NCBI RefSeq assembly: GCF_018131075.1
Contig: NZ_JAFCLS010000013.1
Location: forward strand, 124,001 to 188,000
Reading direction: 5' to 3'
Length of the DNA stretch: 64,000 bases
Origin: Bradyrhizobium sp. JYMT SZCCT0428
GTDB lineage: Bacteria; Pseudomonadota; Alphaproteobacteria; Rhizobiales; Xanthobacteraceae
Under the pieces are notes generated by a model. The model ran no database searches. It had not been told where the DNA came from and was given only the letters and a program-made list of their open reading frames with translations. A program made the translations under genes and the position numbers. The first letter of the stretch is position 1. Every line of letters starts with the position of its first letter. Shown piece after piece: positions 25,998 through 34,728 of the stretch.

Positions 25998-26912
25998 ATG
26001 CTGGATCAAGGCGGCGGTACGATCGATTGGGATGACTTCCGTTTTCTGCTGGCGATTGCGCGCGGCGGAACGGTATCCGCTGCCGCAAAACAGCTGGGCG
26101 TCGATCATGCCACAGTGATCCGGCGTGTCGACCGGCTGGAACGGCATCTGTCCGCAAAACTGTTTGATCGTCGCAAAACCGGTTATTTGCTGACCGAGGC
26201 CGGCCAGCGCGTCGCCGACAGCGCGGAGGCGATGGAATCGACCATCGTCGCCAACCAGGAGGCGGTCGGCGGCTCGCGCGCGCATCTGACCGGCACCGTG
26301 CGAATCGGGGCGCCCGACGGCTTTGGCAGCCACTTCCTGGCCTCGCGCCTCGTAAAATTCGTCGAGCGCTACCCGGATCTCGACCTGCAGCTGGTCGCCA
26401 CCGCCCGGCTGTTCAGCCTGTCGAAGCGCGAGGCTGACATTGCGATCAGCCTGACCATGCCGAAGGAAGGCCGGGTGTTCGGGCGCAAGCTGCTCGACTA
26501 CAGCCTCGGACTTTATGCAGCCCCCGCCTATCTCGACCGCGCACCCAAAATTACCGGGCGCAGCGACCTCGCCGCCCACCGCTTTGTCGGCTACATCGAG
26601 GAACTGCTGTTCACGCCGGAACTGGATTATCTGCCGCAGGTCAGCCCAAAGATCTCCGCAAAATTCCGCAGCGCCAATCTGATCGCGCAGCTCAACGCCA
26701 CCATCGCCGGCTTCGGCATCGCCGTGCTGCCGCATTTCATGGCGACGGCGCATCCGGAGTTGCGCCCGGTGCTGCCGGACGAGATCACGATCTCGCGGAC
26801 GTTCTGGCTGTTGATGCACGCCGACAGCAAGGACCTGGCGCGGATCCGTGCGGTGGCGGATTACATCTACGAGACGGTGGAAGGCGAGCGCGCGCTGTTC
26901 AGTGGGCGGTGA
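25998..26912 (+). CDS. LysR-family transcriptional regulator
   Basis: A 304-residue regulator. The N-terminal winged HTH reads DWDDFRFLLAIARGGTVSAAAKQLGVDHATVIRRVDRLE, followed by GTVRIGAPDGFGSHFLASRL of the effector-binding domain. Its divergent placement against mmsA suggests control of the valine-type cluster, probably with a catabolic intermediate as inducer; this is inference. The ATG at 25998 (MLDQGG) is near GGAA; an earlier in-frame start at 25977 is possible. Confidence 0.88.
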   Translation: MLDQGGGTIDWDDFRFLLAIARGGTVSAAAKQLGVDHATVIRRVDRLERHLSAKLFDRRKTGYLLTEAGQRVADSAEAMESTIVANQEAVGGSRAHLTGTVRIGAPDGFGSHFLASRLVKFVERYPDLDLQLVATARLFSLSKREADIAISLTMPKEGRVFGRKLLDYSLGLYAAPAYLDRAPKITGRSDLAAHRFVGYIEELLFTPELDYLPQVSPKISAKFRSANLIAQLNATIAGFGIAVLPHFMATAHPELRPVLPDEITISRTFWLLMHADSKDLARIRAVADYIYETVEGERALFSGR

Positions 26913-26920
26913 AGCGACGT

Positions 26921-27038
26921 GTCGTCCCTGCAAACGCAGGGACCCATACGCCGCAGCCCCAATTTGGCGGAAGGTGGCAGCGAGCTTCCTTCGTCGATAG
27001 CACAACGCGGTATGGGACCCGGCGTTCGCCGGGACGAC
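26921..27038. repeat. Intergenic palindromic repeat, GTCGTCCC type
   Basis: Ends GTCGTCCC and GGGACGAC enclose a second inverted pair (GGGACCCATACG / TATGGGACCC). It lies between the convergent LysR and TetR genes and fills nearly all of that gap. Confidence 0.75.
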
Positions 27039-27055
27039 AGTGGCGGGTGCGGCTT

Positions 27056-27682
27056 CTAATTCGGCTTCGACTTCGCCGCGGCCTTCTTCGCGGCCGGTTT
27101 CGCCGCCGCCGCGCGACCGAGCACGGCCTCGCGCCCGGCGGCCAGAATTTCATCGGAAAACTCGCCATTGCCGGCGATGCGCGACAGCACCAGCGTGCCC
27201 ATCATGGTCGCGAGCGCCGCCACCGCCTGCTTGCGCGCCGACTTGCGCGGAACGTCGAGAATCTGATCGGCCATCATGTCGACCATCGCTTCCAGCTTGG
27301 CCGCAAAAGCCTTCCGCGTCTTCGCGCTCTCGCGCGCGATCTCGGCGCCGAGCGTCGGAATCGCGCAACCATGGCCGGGATCGTCGCGATGAACAGGCGT
27401 CAGATAATTCTCGACGATGGTTGCGAGACGCTTGTCCGGCGGGGTCTCGTCGGCGACCTTGCGCCAGCGCTCGGTCGAGCGGTCCATCGCATAGGCAAAG
27501 GCTTCGATGACCAGCGCCTCGCGGGAATCGAAATGGGCGTAGAAGCCGCCATGGGTCAGGCCGGCCTCCTTCATCAGGTCGGCGACGCCGATGCCATGCG
27601 CGCCCTTCTCGCGAAGCCGCACGGACGCCTTCTTCACGATCCGCGCGTGGGTTTCCTGCTTGTGCTCCTTGGAATAGCGCAT
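27056..27682 (-). CDS. TetR/AcrR-family transcriptional repressor
   Basis: A 208-residue regulator. Residues 1-60 form the TetR HTH, with KASVRLREKGAHGIGVADLMKEAGLTHGGFYAHFDSREALV, including the recognition helix THGGFYAHF. The C-terminal ligand domain is followed by an Ala/Lys-rich tail (KPAAKKAAAKSKPN). A near-perfect 24-bp palindrome lies 16 bases upstream of the start (27698-27721), indicating autoregulation. The thioesterase gene lies just upstream on the same strand. Confidence 0.92.
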   Translation of the reverse strand: MRYSKEHKQETHARIVKKASVRLREKGAHGIGVADLMKEAGLTHGGFYAHFDSREALVIEAFAYAMDRSTERWRKVADETPPDKRLATIVENYLTPVHRDDPGHGCAIPTLGAEIARESAKTRKAFAAKLEAMVDMMADQILDVPRKSARKQAVAALATMMGTLVLSRIAGNGEFSDEILAAGREAVLGRAAAAKPAAKKAAAKSKPN

Positions 27683-27697
27683 CGGAATTCCTGAACC

Positions 27698-27721
27698 ATT
27701 AGATGTTTGCAGTCATATAAT
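27698..27721. promoter_or_regulatory. TetR-type operator upstream of the TetR gene
   Basis: The 24-bp site is built as ATTA, one base, ATG, two bases, TGCA, two bases, CAT, one base, TAAT. All 18 specified bases obey dyad symmetry around the central TGCA. It lies 16 bases before the TetR start codon. Confidence 0.7.
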
Positions 27722-27748
27722 AGCAGTTGAACGCGAAAAAAGCTGCAC

Positions 27749-28288
27749 CTATTTCGTCTTAGGACCCTCGCCGATCATCGAGAAGGTGGCGGTCGCGTGC
27801 ACTGCAAGATTGCCGGCGCCGTCGCAGACAAAGCCTTCGGTATAGCTGGTCTGGCGGCCGAGTTTTATGATTTTGCCTTCGGCCGAGATCTTGCCCGACT
27901 TGACCGAGAGCGGCCGCAGATAGGTCAGCTTGAGATCGAGGGTCACCGCGCCCTGCCCGCCCGGCAGCATGGTCGAGATCGCACAACCCATGGCGGTATC
28001 GAGCAGGGCCGCCGCGGTCGCGCCGTGCAACAGACCGATGGTATTTTCCAGGCTTTCGTGCGGTTCGAGTTCCATCACGATCCGGCCCGGTTCAGCAGTG
28101 CGAAGTCGGAAATCGATCAGGCGGGCCATCGGTGGTTCCGGCAGGATGCCGTCGCGGATCGCGCACATCGCCTCCATGCCCGTCATCCCGGCAGCGGCCT
28201 TCGCGGCCGGCCCCGGCGCCTGCCAGTCAACCACGCGCTCCCGGCGCATCGCTGGAGAAAACAGGTCGGCGGTTTCAATCGCACTCAT
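27749..28288 (-). CDS. PaaI-family hotdog thioesterase
   Basis: A 179-residue hotdog-fold acyl-CoA thioesterase. The motif ENTIGLLHGATAAALLDTAMGCAI matches the PaaI-type HGG...D active-site helix, here with HGA; YLRPLSVKSGKISAEGKIIKLGRQTSYTEGFV is the second conserved block. It hydrolyses CoA thioesters, probably aromatic or medium-chain. It is divergent from a crotonase gene, and the TetR gene follows 66 bases downstream. Confidence 0.88.
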   Translation of the reverse strand: MSAIETADLFSPAMRRERVVDWQAPGPAAKAAAGMTGMEAMCAIRDGILPEPPMARLIDFRLRTAEPGRIVMELEPHESLENTIGLLHGATAAALLDTAMGCAISTMLPGGQGAVTLDLKLTYLRPLSVKSGKISAEGKIIKLGRQTSYTEGFVCDGAGNLAVHATATFSMIGEGPKTK

Positions 28289-28445
28289 GGCGGCTCCATT
28301 TGAATTACGTTCGTCATATTAACTAAATAGGCCTCGCAGCGCAACGGTCCCTCGCCTGCCTGCCCTTGACAATTCAGCGCATTGTCCGGGAAGTGGCTTC
28401 AACCGTGCCACTGAACCCAAAACCAAGACCAGCAGAGAAAATCAG

Positions 28446-29216
28446 ATGGAAATGCTCAATCCCCATTGCGGTATCGACCGCGATTCCCGCGGCGTGGCGC
28501 GGCTGTCGATCTGCAACGCCGGTTCGCTCAATATCCTGAGCTCCGCCGTCACATCAGGCGTGCGTGAGGGCTTTGAGAAACTCGCTGATGATCGAAGCAT
28601 CCGCGCGGTGATCCTGGCCGGCCAGAGCGAGAAGAGCATGATCGGCGGCGCCGACATCAAGGAAATGGCCAAACTCGACCAGCAATCCGCCGAAGCCTTC
28701 ATCACGCGGCTGCGCGACCTCTGCGAAGCCGTGCGCCAATTCCCGGCGCCCGTGATCGCGCGGCTGCCCGGCTGGTGCCTCGGCGGCGGGCTGGAAGTCG
28801 CGGCTGCCTGCGATTTCCGGATCGCCGCGCACGACGCCCATTTCGGCATGCCCGAGGTGAAGGTCGGCATTCCCTCGGTGATCCACGCAGCACTGTTGCC
28901 GCGGCTGATCGGCTGGGGCCGCGCCCGCTGGCTTGTCATGACGGCGGAGAATATCGATGCGCCGACCGCGCTGGCCTGGGGGTTGGTCGACAAAGTCGCG
29001 CCGGCCGGCGGCCTCGATGATGCGGTCGAGCATACGGTCAAGGCCCTGCTCGAATGCGGAGCGGAAGCGCTGCGTTCGCAGAAGGCGCTCATGCGACAAT
29101 GGGAAGAGCTGCCGCTGACGGAATCTGTCAATCTCAGCATCGGCGTGTTCGGGCAATCCTTCCTGACCGGAGAGCCGCAGCGGATGATGCAGGGCTTCCT
29201 CGACCGCAAGCGATAG
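28446..29216 (+). CDS. Enoyl-CoA hydratase/isomerase family protein
   Basis: A 256-residue crotonase-fold protein. It has MIGGADIKEMAKL (oxyanion-hole strand) and ARLPGWCLGGGLEVAAACDFRIAAHDAHFGMPEVKVGIPSV. The first catalytic region, E in GLEVA, and the usual second acidic position (PEVKVGI) are present, fitting a hydratase, though substrate is unknown. It is 14 bases ahead of the sarcosine-oxidase-like gene, so cotranscription is likely. Confidence 0.82.
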   Translation: MEMLNPHCGIDRDSRGVARLSICNAGSLNILSSAVTSGVREGFEKLADDRSIRAVILAGQSEKSMIGGADIKEMAKLDQQSAEAFITRLRDLCEAVRQFPAPVIARLPGWCLGGGLEVAAACDFRIAAHDAHFGMPEVKVGIPSVIHAALLPRLIGWGRARWLVMTAENIDAPTALAWGLVDKVAPAGGLDDAVEHTVKALLECGAEALRSQKALMRQWEELPLTESVNLSIGVFGQSFLTGEPQRMMQGFLDRKR

Positions 29217-29230
29217 GCGCAGGAGAAGAA

Positions 29231-30397
29231 ATGGAAAGGTCGTTCGACGCCATCGTACTCGGTTTGGGCGCAATGGGCTCCGCCGCGACCTACCAGCTGG
29301 CCAGTCGAGGCGCCTCGGTTCTCGGGATTGATCAGCTCAAGCCGCCTCATGAGCTGGGTTCGACGCACGGCGATACCCGAATTACCCGCATCGCCTGCGG
29401 CGAGGGTCCCGAGTACTCGCCTTTTGCCAAGCGGTCGCACCAGATATGGCGCGACATCGAGAGCCGGACCGGGCGGGATCTTTTCACCCAAAATGGACTG
29501 CTGGTGATCTCAGGCAAGGGCCAGCGTGCCGCCGGACATGAAAATCCGGAATTCCTCAAGACCACGGTGACGGCGGCCGACCAGGCCAAGGTCCGCTACG
29601 AAATGCTGGATGGCAAGACGATCAGGCAGCGTTTTCCCGCCTTCAACGTCAACGACGACGACGAAGCCTATTTCGACGAGGTCAGCGGCTTTGTGCGACC
29701 TGAGTCGTGCATTGAGGCACAGCTCCAGCTCGCGGCCACCTCGGGCGCCGTGCTGCGCTTTTACGAGAAGGTGCTCAAATTCGAACCCGATGGCGACGGC
29801 GTGCAGGTGACGACAGGCGTCGGCACCTATCGCGCCAAAAAACTCATCATAACCGCTGGTCCATGGATCAACCATGTATTAGGCCTGGATCGGCAATTCA
29901 GCATAACACGGCAGGTGCTTTATTGGTTTGGCCTGAAAAACCAGAACCAATACGCCGAATTTCTTCCAGAGCGATTTCCGGTCTACATCTGGCAACTTCC
30001 GGCACCCCAGAGCATCTACGGCTTTCCCTTGATTGGCCACCCCGAGCAAGGAGTGAAGATCGCCACCGAGCAGTATGTCGATACGACAACGCCCGACACG
30101 GTTCGCCGGAGCGTTTCTCCAGACGAAATCACTGGGATGTTCAGAACCTATGTCGGGCCGTTCTTCCCTGGCCTCGACGAAAACTGCGTGAAGACGAAGG
30201 TGTGCCTTTACACCTGTGTGAAGGACGCCCGGTTTATCATCGATCATCACCCCGACATGAAGAACGTCATCATCGCCTCGCCGTGCTCGGGGCACGGGTT
30301 CAAGCATTCCGCCGCTGTCGGAGAGACCCTTGCGCAGATGGCGCTTGGTCAATCACATCTGGACGTCAGCAAGTTCTCGTTTTCGGGCGCGATCTGA
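29231..30397 (+). CDS. Monomeric sarcosine oxidase / N-methyltryptophan oxidase-like flavoenzyme
   Basis: A 388-residue FAD enzyme that oxidises N-methylated amino acids, releasing formaldehyde and hydrogen peroxide. The N-terminus FDAIVLGLGAMGSAATYQLASRGASVLGID is the FAD-binding fold; SGFVRPESC and the C-terminal VCLYTCVKDARFIIDHHP follow. Cys325 in KVCLYT aligns with the covalent-flavin Cys of monomeric sarcosine oxidase, and SPCSGHGFKHSAAVGE is a family block. Start at 29231 follows GGAGAAGAA. Exact substrate unknown. Confidence 0.88.
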   Translation: MERSFDAIVLGLGAMGSAATYQLASRGASVLGIDQLKPPHELGSTHGDTRITRIACGEGPEYSPFAKRSHQIWRDIESRTGRDLFTQNGLLVISGKGQRAAGHENPEFLKTTVTAADQAKVRYEMLDGKTIRQRFPAFNVNDDDEAYFDEVSGFVRPESCIEAQLQLAATSGAVLRFYEKVLKFEPDGDGVQVTTGVGTYRAKKLIITAGPWINHVLGLDRQFSITRQVLYWFGLKNQNQYAEFLPERFPVYIWQLPAPQSIYGFPLIGHPEQGVKIATEQYVDTTTPDTVRRSVSPDEITGMFRTYVGPFFPGLDENCVKTKVCLYTCVKDARFIIDHHPDMKNVIIASPCSGHGFKHSAAVGETLAQMALGQSHLDVSKFSFSGAI

Positions 30398-30455
30398 GAT
30401 CCTGGCGCGCTTCGCCGCAAAAAGGCGGCTGCGTCATGACAATTTATCCCAGGCT

Positions 30456-31271
30456 TCAGCGGCCCTCGAATTTCGGCTCGCGCTTCTCCATGAAGGCCTT
30501 GATGCCTTCCTGCATGTCCTGCGTCTTGAACAGCGGCAGGAGCTGCAGATAGACGTGGTGCACATGATCAGGGAATGTTTCGTTCAGCCCCATCCGCATC
30601 ATCCGCTTGGCGGCCTGCACCGCCAAAGGCGCATTGGCCGCAATCTCCCGCGCCACCGCACGTGCCCGTCCCATCAGATCCGCATCCGGCACGACTTCGT
30701 TGGCGAGCCCCCATTCGAGGCATTCGCGCGCGCTGAGCGTGCGCCCGGTAAAGATCAGTTCGGAGGCCTTGGCCCAACCGATCATGCGCGGCAGGAACCA
30801 GGTGCCGCCTGATTCCGGCACCACCCCGCGCTTGACGAAGGCGGCAGCCAATTTGGCGGATTCCCCCATGATGCGGATGTCGCAGCCGAGCGCGGTATCC
30901 ATGCCATAGCCCGCCGCGCCACCGTTCACTGCGCAGATCGTCGGCTTGTCCATCGCCTGCATCACCGTCGGCGGGGTGTTGCGCAGGTCGAGCGAGGTGC
31001 TCGAGGAAGCCGAGCTGAGCCCATCCCCGCTGCGCTCCTTGCGCAAATCCAGCCCCGCGCAAAAGGCCCGCCCCTTGCCGGTCAGGATCACGCACCGCAC
31101 GGCCTTGTCCTCATTGGCCCGGATCAAAAGGCGCGTCAGGTCGTTGAGCATCGGCCCGGAGATGGTGTTCATGCGCTCAGGCGCATTGAGCGTGATGACC
31201 GCAATGCCCTGATCGACCTCGTAGAGAACTTCGTTGGATTCGGTCTGCTCGCTGCGGGCTGGCTGATTCAT
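30456..31271 (-). CDS. Enoyl-CoA hydratase-related crotonase
   Basis: A 271-residue crotonase-family protein. It has LNAPERMNTISGPMLND, GRAFCAGLDLRKERS, CAVNGGAAGYGMDTALGCDIRIM and FVKRGVVPESGGTWFLPRMIGWAKASELIFTGRTL. The canonical first Glu is not obvious (GYGMDTALG), so the reaction may be isomerase-like or different from hydration. The start at 31271 (MNQPARS) is preferred because GAAGG lies 7 bases upstream. It is divergent from the FAD monooxygenase. Confidence 0.82.
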   Translation of the reverse strand: MNQPARSEQTESNEVLYEVDQGIAVITLNAPERMNTISGPMLNDLTRLLIRANEDKAVRCVILTGKGRAFCAGLDLRKERSGDGLSSASSSTSLDLRNTPPTVMQAMDKPTICAVNGGAAGYGMDTALGCDIRIMGESAKLAAAFVKRGVVPESGGTWFLPRMIGWAKASELIFTGRTLSARECLEWGLANEVVPDADLMGRARAVAREIAANAPLAVQAAKRMMRMGLNETFPDHVHHVYLQLLPLFKTQDMQEGIKAFMEKREPKFEGR

Positions 31272-31392
31272 TGTACGGCCTTCTTTCAATCGTGAAGGTT
31301 GTTCGCGTTCGACACATGCTGCCTTGCCATACCGCTTCTTTCAAGCTGTAGTCGGTGTGACCAAGGAACCGGATGAACAAAGCGGGAAACAC

Positions 31393-33063
31393 ATGAGACC
31401 TGCCGGCAAGGGGCCGCTGGATTCGCTCTACTTCAACTATCCGATCTTTCCGGCGCGGCGCGCGCCCGAACTGGACGGCGTGGCCGTTCGCCATCCCGTC
31501 GCGATCGTCGGCGCCGGCCCGATCGGGATGACGGCAGCGCTGGTGCTGGCGCGGTACGGCGTTCGCAGCGTGCTGATCGATCGCAAGGACACTTTCAACG
31601 ACGGCAGCCGGGCGCTCTGCATCGCGCGGCCGAGCATGCACATCCTGGAGCGGATCGGCGCGGTCGCGCCCTTTCTCCAGAAATCGTTGGGATGGCGCTA
31701 CGGCCGCAGCTACTACCGCGGCGAACAGATCTTCCGGCTCGAAATGCCGCATCCGCCGAACGAAAAATATCTGCCGATGTACAATCTGCAGCAGCAGTAT
31801 ATCGAGCAATATCTGCATGACGCGGTGACGGCGTGCGACCTCATCGACATGCGCTGGCAGAGCGAGCTTTCCGACATCAAGCCGGACGCGGATGGCGTTT
31901 CGATCGGCGTCACGTCGCCCGCCGGCAACTACCGTCTCGATGCCGAGTATGTGCTGGCTGCCGACGGCGCGCGCTCGCCGATCCGATCACAGCTCGGCTT
32001 GCGGATGAAGGGCGACAATTACGAAGGTCGATACGTAATTGCTGATATCCGCATGGATCACGATTTTCCGACCGAGCGCCGGGCCTTCTTCGAGCCGAGC
32101 GGCAATCCCGGCGGCACCGTGCTGATCCACAAGCAGCCGGAAAGTATCTGGCGCGTCGACTACCAGCTCCGCGAAGGCGAAAGCGAACAGGAGGCGATGC
32201 GCGAGGAGAACATCCGCGCCCGGGTCGGTGCTATCCTCGGCGACATCGGCCACGACAGACCGTGGGAGCTGGAATGGTGGAGCGTCTATTCCGCCAACAC
32301 GCTCTGCCTCGATGACTACCGGCACGGCCGGGTGTTCTTCATCGGCGACGCCGCGCATATCGTGCCGATTTTTGGCGTGCGTGGCCTCAACAACGGCCTC
32401 GCGGATTCCGAAAATCTCGGCTGGAAGCTGGCGCTCGTCCTCAACGGCGAGGCGGACGAAACGCTGCTCGACAGCTATTCGTCGGAGCGCCGCGGCGCCA
32501 CGCTCGATGTGTTCGCCAACGCCACCAAGAGCACGCGCTTCATGACACCGCCGACCCGCGGCTGGCGGCTGGCGCGCGAGGCGGCGCTGTCGCTGAGCCT
32601 GAAGCACGAATTTCCGCGCGGCCTCGCCAATCCCAGGCAGATGCAGCCCTACACCTATTCCGAGAGCCCACTGACACCCTGTGCAAGCCGCGATGCCGAG
32701 TTTACGGGTGGCCCGATGTGCGGCAGCGTTGCGCCGAACGCGAAGCTTCCCGACGGTAGTCATTTGCTGGATCAGGCCGGCATTGGCCTGACGGCCATCC
32801 TGTTCTGCCGGGGCGCGCCGTCCACCGACGACATCATGCTCCTCGACCGGCTTCGCAACACGGACAGGCGCCTTGCCGCACTCCTGATCGGAATCAGTCA
32901 CGTCAGCGACGCCGACGGCGAGATTGCTCGCCTGTACGCGGCGGCTCCCGGCACGCTTTATCTGCTGCGTCCCGACCTGCATGTCGCCGGGCGATGGAAA
33001 ACGATCGCCGCAAATGAGGTGCTGCGGACCGCCGCCTTGTGCCTCGGGAGGGCCAGAGCATGA
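31393..33063 (+). CDS. FAD-dependent aromatic monooxygenase (PheA/TfdB, MhpA-like)
   Basis: A 556-residue flavoprotein monooxygenase. FAD motifs are HPVAIVGAGPIGMTAALVLARYG (about 36-58), a central DGARSPIR and FFIGDAAHIVPIFGVRGLNNGLADSENLGWKL (GD motif). It probably hydroxylates a phenolic or aromatic substrate with NAD(P)H. Its stop overlaps the DUF2783 gene by four bases, a pairing I infer to be functional. The ATG at 31393 follows GGGAAAC. Confidence 0.85.
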   Translation: MRPAGKGPLDSLYFNYPIFPARRAPELDGVAVRHPVAIVGAGPIGMTAALVLARYGVRSVLIDRKDTFNDGSRALCIARPSMHILERIGAVAPFLQKSLGWRYGRSYYRGEQIFRLEMPHPPNEKYLPMYNLQQQYIEQYLHDAVTACDLIDMRWQSELSDIKPDADGVSIGVTSPAGNYRLDAEYVLAADGARSPIRSQLGLRMKGDNYEGRYVIADIRMDHDFPTERRAFFEPSGNPGGTVLIHKQPESIWRVDYQLREGESEQEAMREENIRARVGAILGDIGHDRPWELEWWSVYSANTLCLDDYRHGRVFFIGDAAHIVPIFGVRGLNNGLADSENLGWKLALVLNGEADETLLDSYSSERRGATLDVFANATKSTRFMTPPTRGWRLAREAALSLSLKHEFPRGLANPRQMQPYTYSESPLTPCASRDAEFTGGPMCGSVAPNAKLPDGSHLLDQAGIGLTAILFCRGAPSTDDIMLLDRLRNTDRRLAALLIGISHVSDADGEIARLYAAAPGTLYLLRPDLHVAGRWKTIAANEVLRTAALCLGRARA

Positions 33064-33245
33064 GCACGATGCCATCAGCGGATTTCGAAACCGCCTATGA
33101 GACGCTCGCAACGGCCATCGATTCGGCAGGGCCCGAGCGCGAGGCGCTCTTCCTGACCCGGCTGGCGCTGGTGCTCGGCCACGAACTCGGCGACATCGCC
33201 GTGTTCCAGAACGCCATCCGGACGGCGCTCGACGGGCTGGAATAG
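33060..33245 (+). CDS. Small DUF2783 protein, partner of the monooxygenase
   Basis: A 61-residue acidic helical protein (DFETAYETLATAIDSAGPEREALFLTRLALVLGHELGDIAVFQNAIRTALDGLE), matching the small DUF2783 family. Its ATG overlaps the monooxygenase stop (ATGA), indicating translational coupling. Proteins of this size often assist a flavin enzyme, but no role is established here. Confidence 0.75.
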   Translation: MSTMPSADFETAYETLATAIDSAGPEREALFLTRLALVLGHELGDIAVFQNAIRTALDGLE

Positions 33246-33322
33246 CGCGACGCCGCTCGGTAGCGGCCTGCCCCGATCAACGGATCAATTCAGCTCATCC
33301 GAACGCGAAATTTTCTCATGGA

Positions 33323-33349
33323 ATGATCCACTCATTTCCGTGAGATCAT
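33323..33349. terminator. Imperfect palindrome after the DUF2783 gene
   Basis: ATGATC (33323-33328) pairs with GATCAT (33344-33349), with three further pairs inside across a one-base bulge. No T-run follows, so it may be a weak terminator or a protein site. Confidence 0.25.
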
Positions 33350-33369
33350 CCGTTGCAATTCTTGCGGCG

Positions 33370-33405
33370 CATCATATGATGTTCATAATCTTATTAACCG
33401 AACAT
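33370..33405. promoter_or_regulatory. Candidate operator upstream of the thiolase gene
   Basis: CATCATATGATG (33370-33381) is a perfect 12-bp palindrome, overlapped by a wider pair ATGTTC (33379-33384) and GAACAT (33400-33405). It lies in the promoter region 17 bases before the thiolase ATG. Confidence 0.4.
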
Positions 33406-33421
33406 CCCTGGGAGTTCCGCC

Positions 33422-34615
33422 ATGGCCGCCTCCGATCCCGTCGTCATCCTGTCCGCCGCCCGCACCCCGCTCGGCCGGTTCATGGGCGAATTGTCGCCCT
33501 TCAGCGCCCACAAGCTCGGCTCGCATGTGATCGGCGCGGCGCTGGAACGCGCAAAACTGGCGCCGGAGCGGATCGACGAAGTGTTCATGGGCAATGTGCT
33601 GCCGGCCGGCCAGGGCCAGGCCCCGGCGCGTCAGGCCGCGCGCGGCGCCAAGCTGCCGGATGCCACCGGCGCCACCACCGTCAACAAAGTTTGCGGATCC
33701 GGCATGAAGGCTACCATGCTGGCGCATGACATCATCAAGGCCGGCTCGGCCGAGATCGTGCTGTCCGGCGGCATGGAGAGCATGTCGAACGCGCCCTATC
33801 TGCTGAGCAAGGCGCGCGCGGGTTATCGCGCCGGCCATGACCGGATCATCGACCACATGATGATGGACGGGCTTGAGGACGCCTACGAGACCGGCCGTTC
33901 GATGGGCGATTTCGGCGAGGCCACCGCGGAGGCCTATCAGTTCACCCGCGCCGATCAGGACGCCTACGCGATCGAGACACTGACGCGCGCCCGCAAGGCG
34001 GTGGAAGGGGGCGCGTTCAAGGCCGAGATCGTGCCGATCACGGTGACTGAGAAAGCCGGTCCGCGCGTGATCGCCAATGACGAGCATCCGCTCAAGGTCG
34101 ATCCCGCCAAAATTCCCGGGCTGAAAGCGGCGTTCCGCGCCAACGGCACGATCACGCCGGCCGCCTCCTCCGCCAATGCCGACGGCGCCGCAGCGCTGAT
34201 CCTGGCGCGGCGCTCGCTGGCCGATCGCGAAGGCCTGCGGGCGTTCGCCGAGATCAAGGGCCACGCCACCCACAGCCAGGAGCCGCAATGGTTCACCACG
34301 GCGCCGATCCCGGCGATCCGGAAGCTGCTCGACAAGGTCGGCTGGAGCGTCGGCGATGTCGATCTGTTCGAGATCAACGAGGCCTTCGCGGTGGTGGCGA
34401 TGGCGGCGCAGCGCGACCTCGGGATTCCGCGCGAGAAGCTGAACGTCAACGGCGGCGCCTGCGCGCTCGGCCACCCGATCGGTGCCACCGGCGCGCGCCT
34501 GATCGTCACGCTGCTGCACGCGCTGGAAGCGCAGAACCTGAAGCGCGGCGTCGCGGCGCTTTGCATCGGCGGCGGGGAAGCCACCGCGATCGCGGTCGAG
34601 CGCATCGTGCATTAG
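33422..34615 (+). CDS. Acetyl-CoA C-acetyltransferase (thiolase)
   Basis: A 397-residue thiolase that condenses two acetyl-CoA or cleaves 3-ketoacyl-CoA. The nucleophile Cys91 sits in TTVNKVCGSGMKAT, GGMESMSNAPYL is the next family block, and the C-terminus has FEINEAFAVVAMAAQ, NVNGGACALGHPIGATGAR and the second Cys in ALCIGGGEATA. All three catalytic positions are intact. It may supply acetoacetyl-CoA for polyhydroxybutyrate or ketone-body metabolism, as acetoacetate decarboxylase is 4 kb away. Confidence 0.93.
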   Translation: MAASDPVVILSAARTPLGRFMGELSPFSAHKLGSHVIGAALERAKLAPERIDEVFMGNVLPAGQGQAPARQAARGAKLPDATGATTVNKVCGSGMKATMLAHDIIKAGSAEIVLSGGMESMSNAPYLLSKARAGYRAGHDRIIDHMMMDGLEDAYETGRSMGDFGEATAEAYQFTRADQDAYAIETLTRARKAVEGGAFKAEIVPITVTEKAGPRVIANDEHPLKVDPAKIPGLKAAFRANGTITPAASSANADGAAALILARRSLADREGLRAFAEIKGHATHSQEPQWFTTAPIPAIRKLLDKVGWSVGDVDLFEINEAFAVVAMAAQRDLGIPREKLNVNGGACALGHPIGATGARLIVTLLHALEAQNLKRGVAALCIGGGEATAIAVERIVH

Positions 34616-34728
34616 CGGCATGTCCGGAAACGAGGGAAGTTCAGTATTTATGTCGCCAGGCGTTTGTGTCAGGATGTGGTGTTCCGCCACATCCTGCAAA
34701 CCTTCCAATTGAATTTTTCAGAGGCCCA

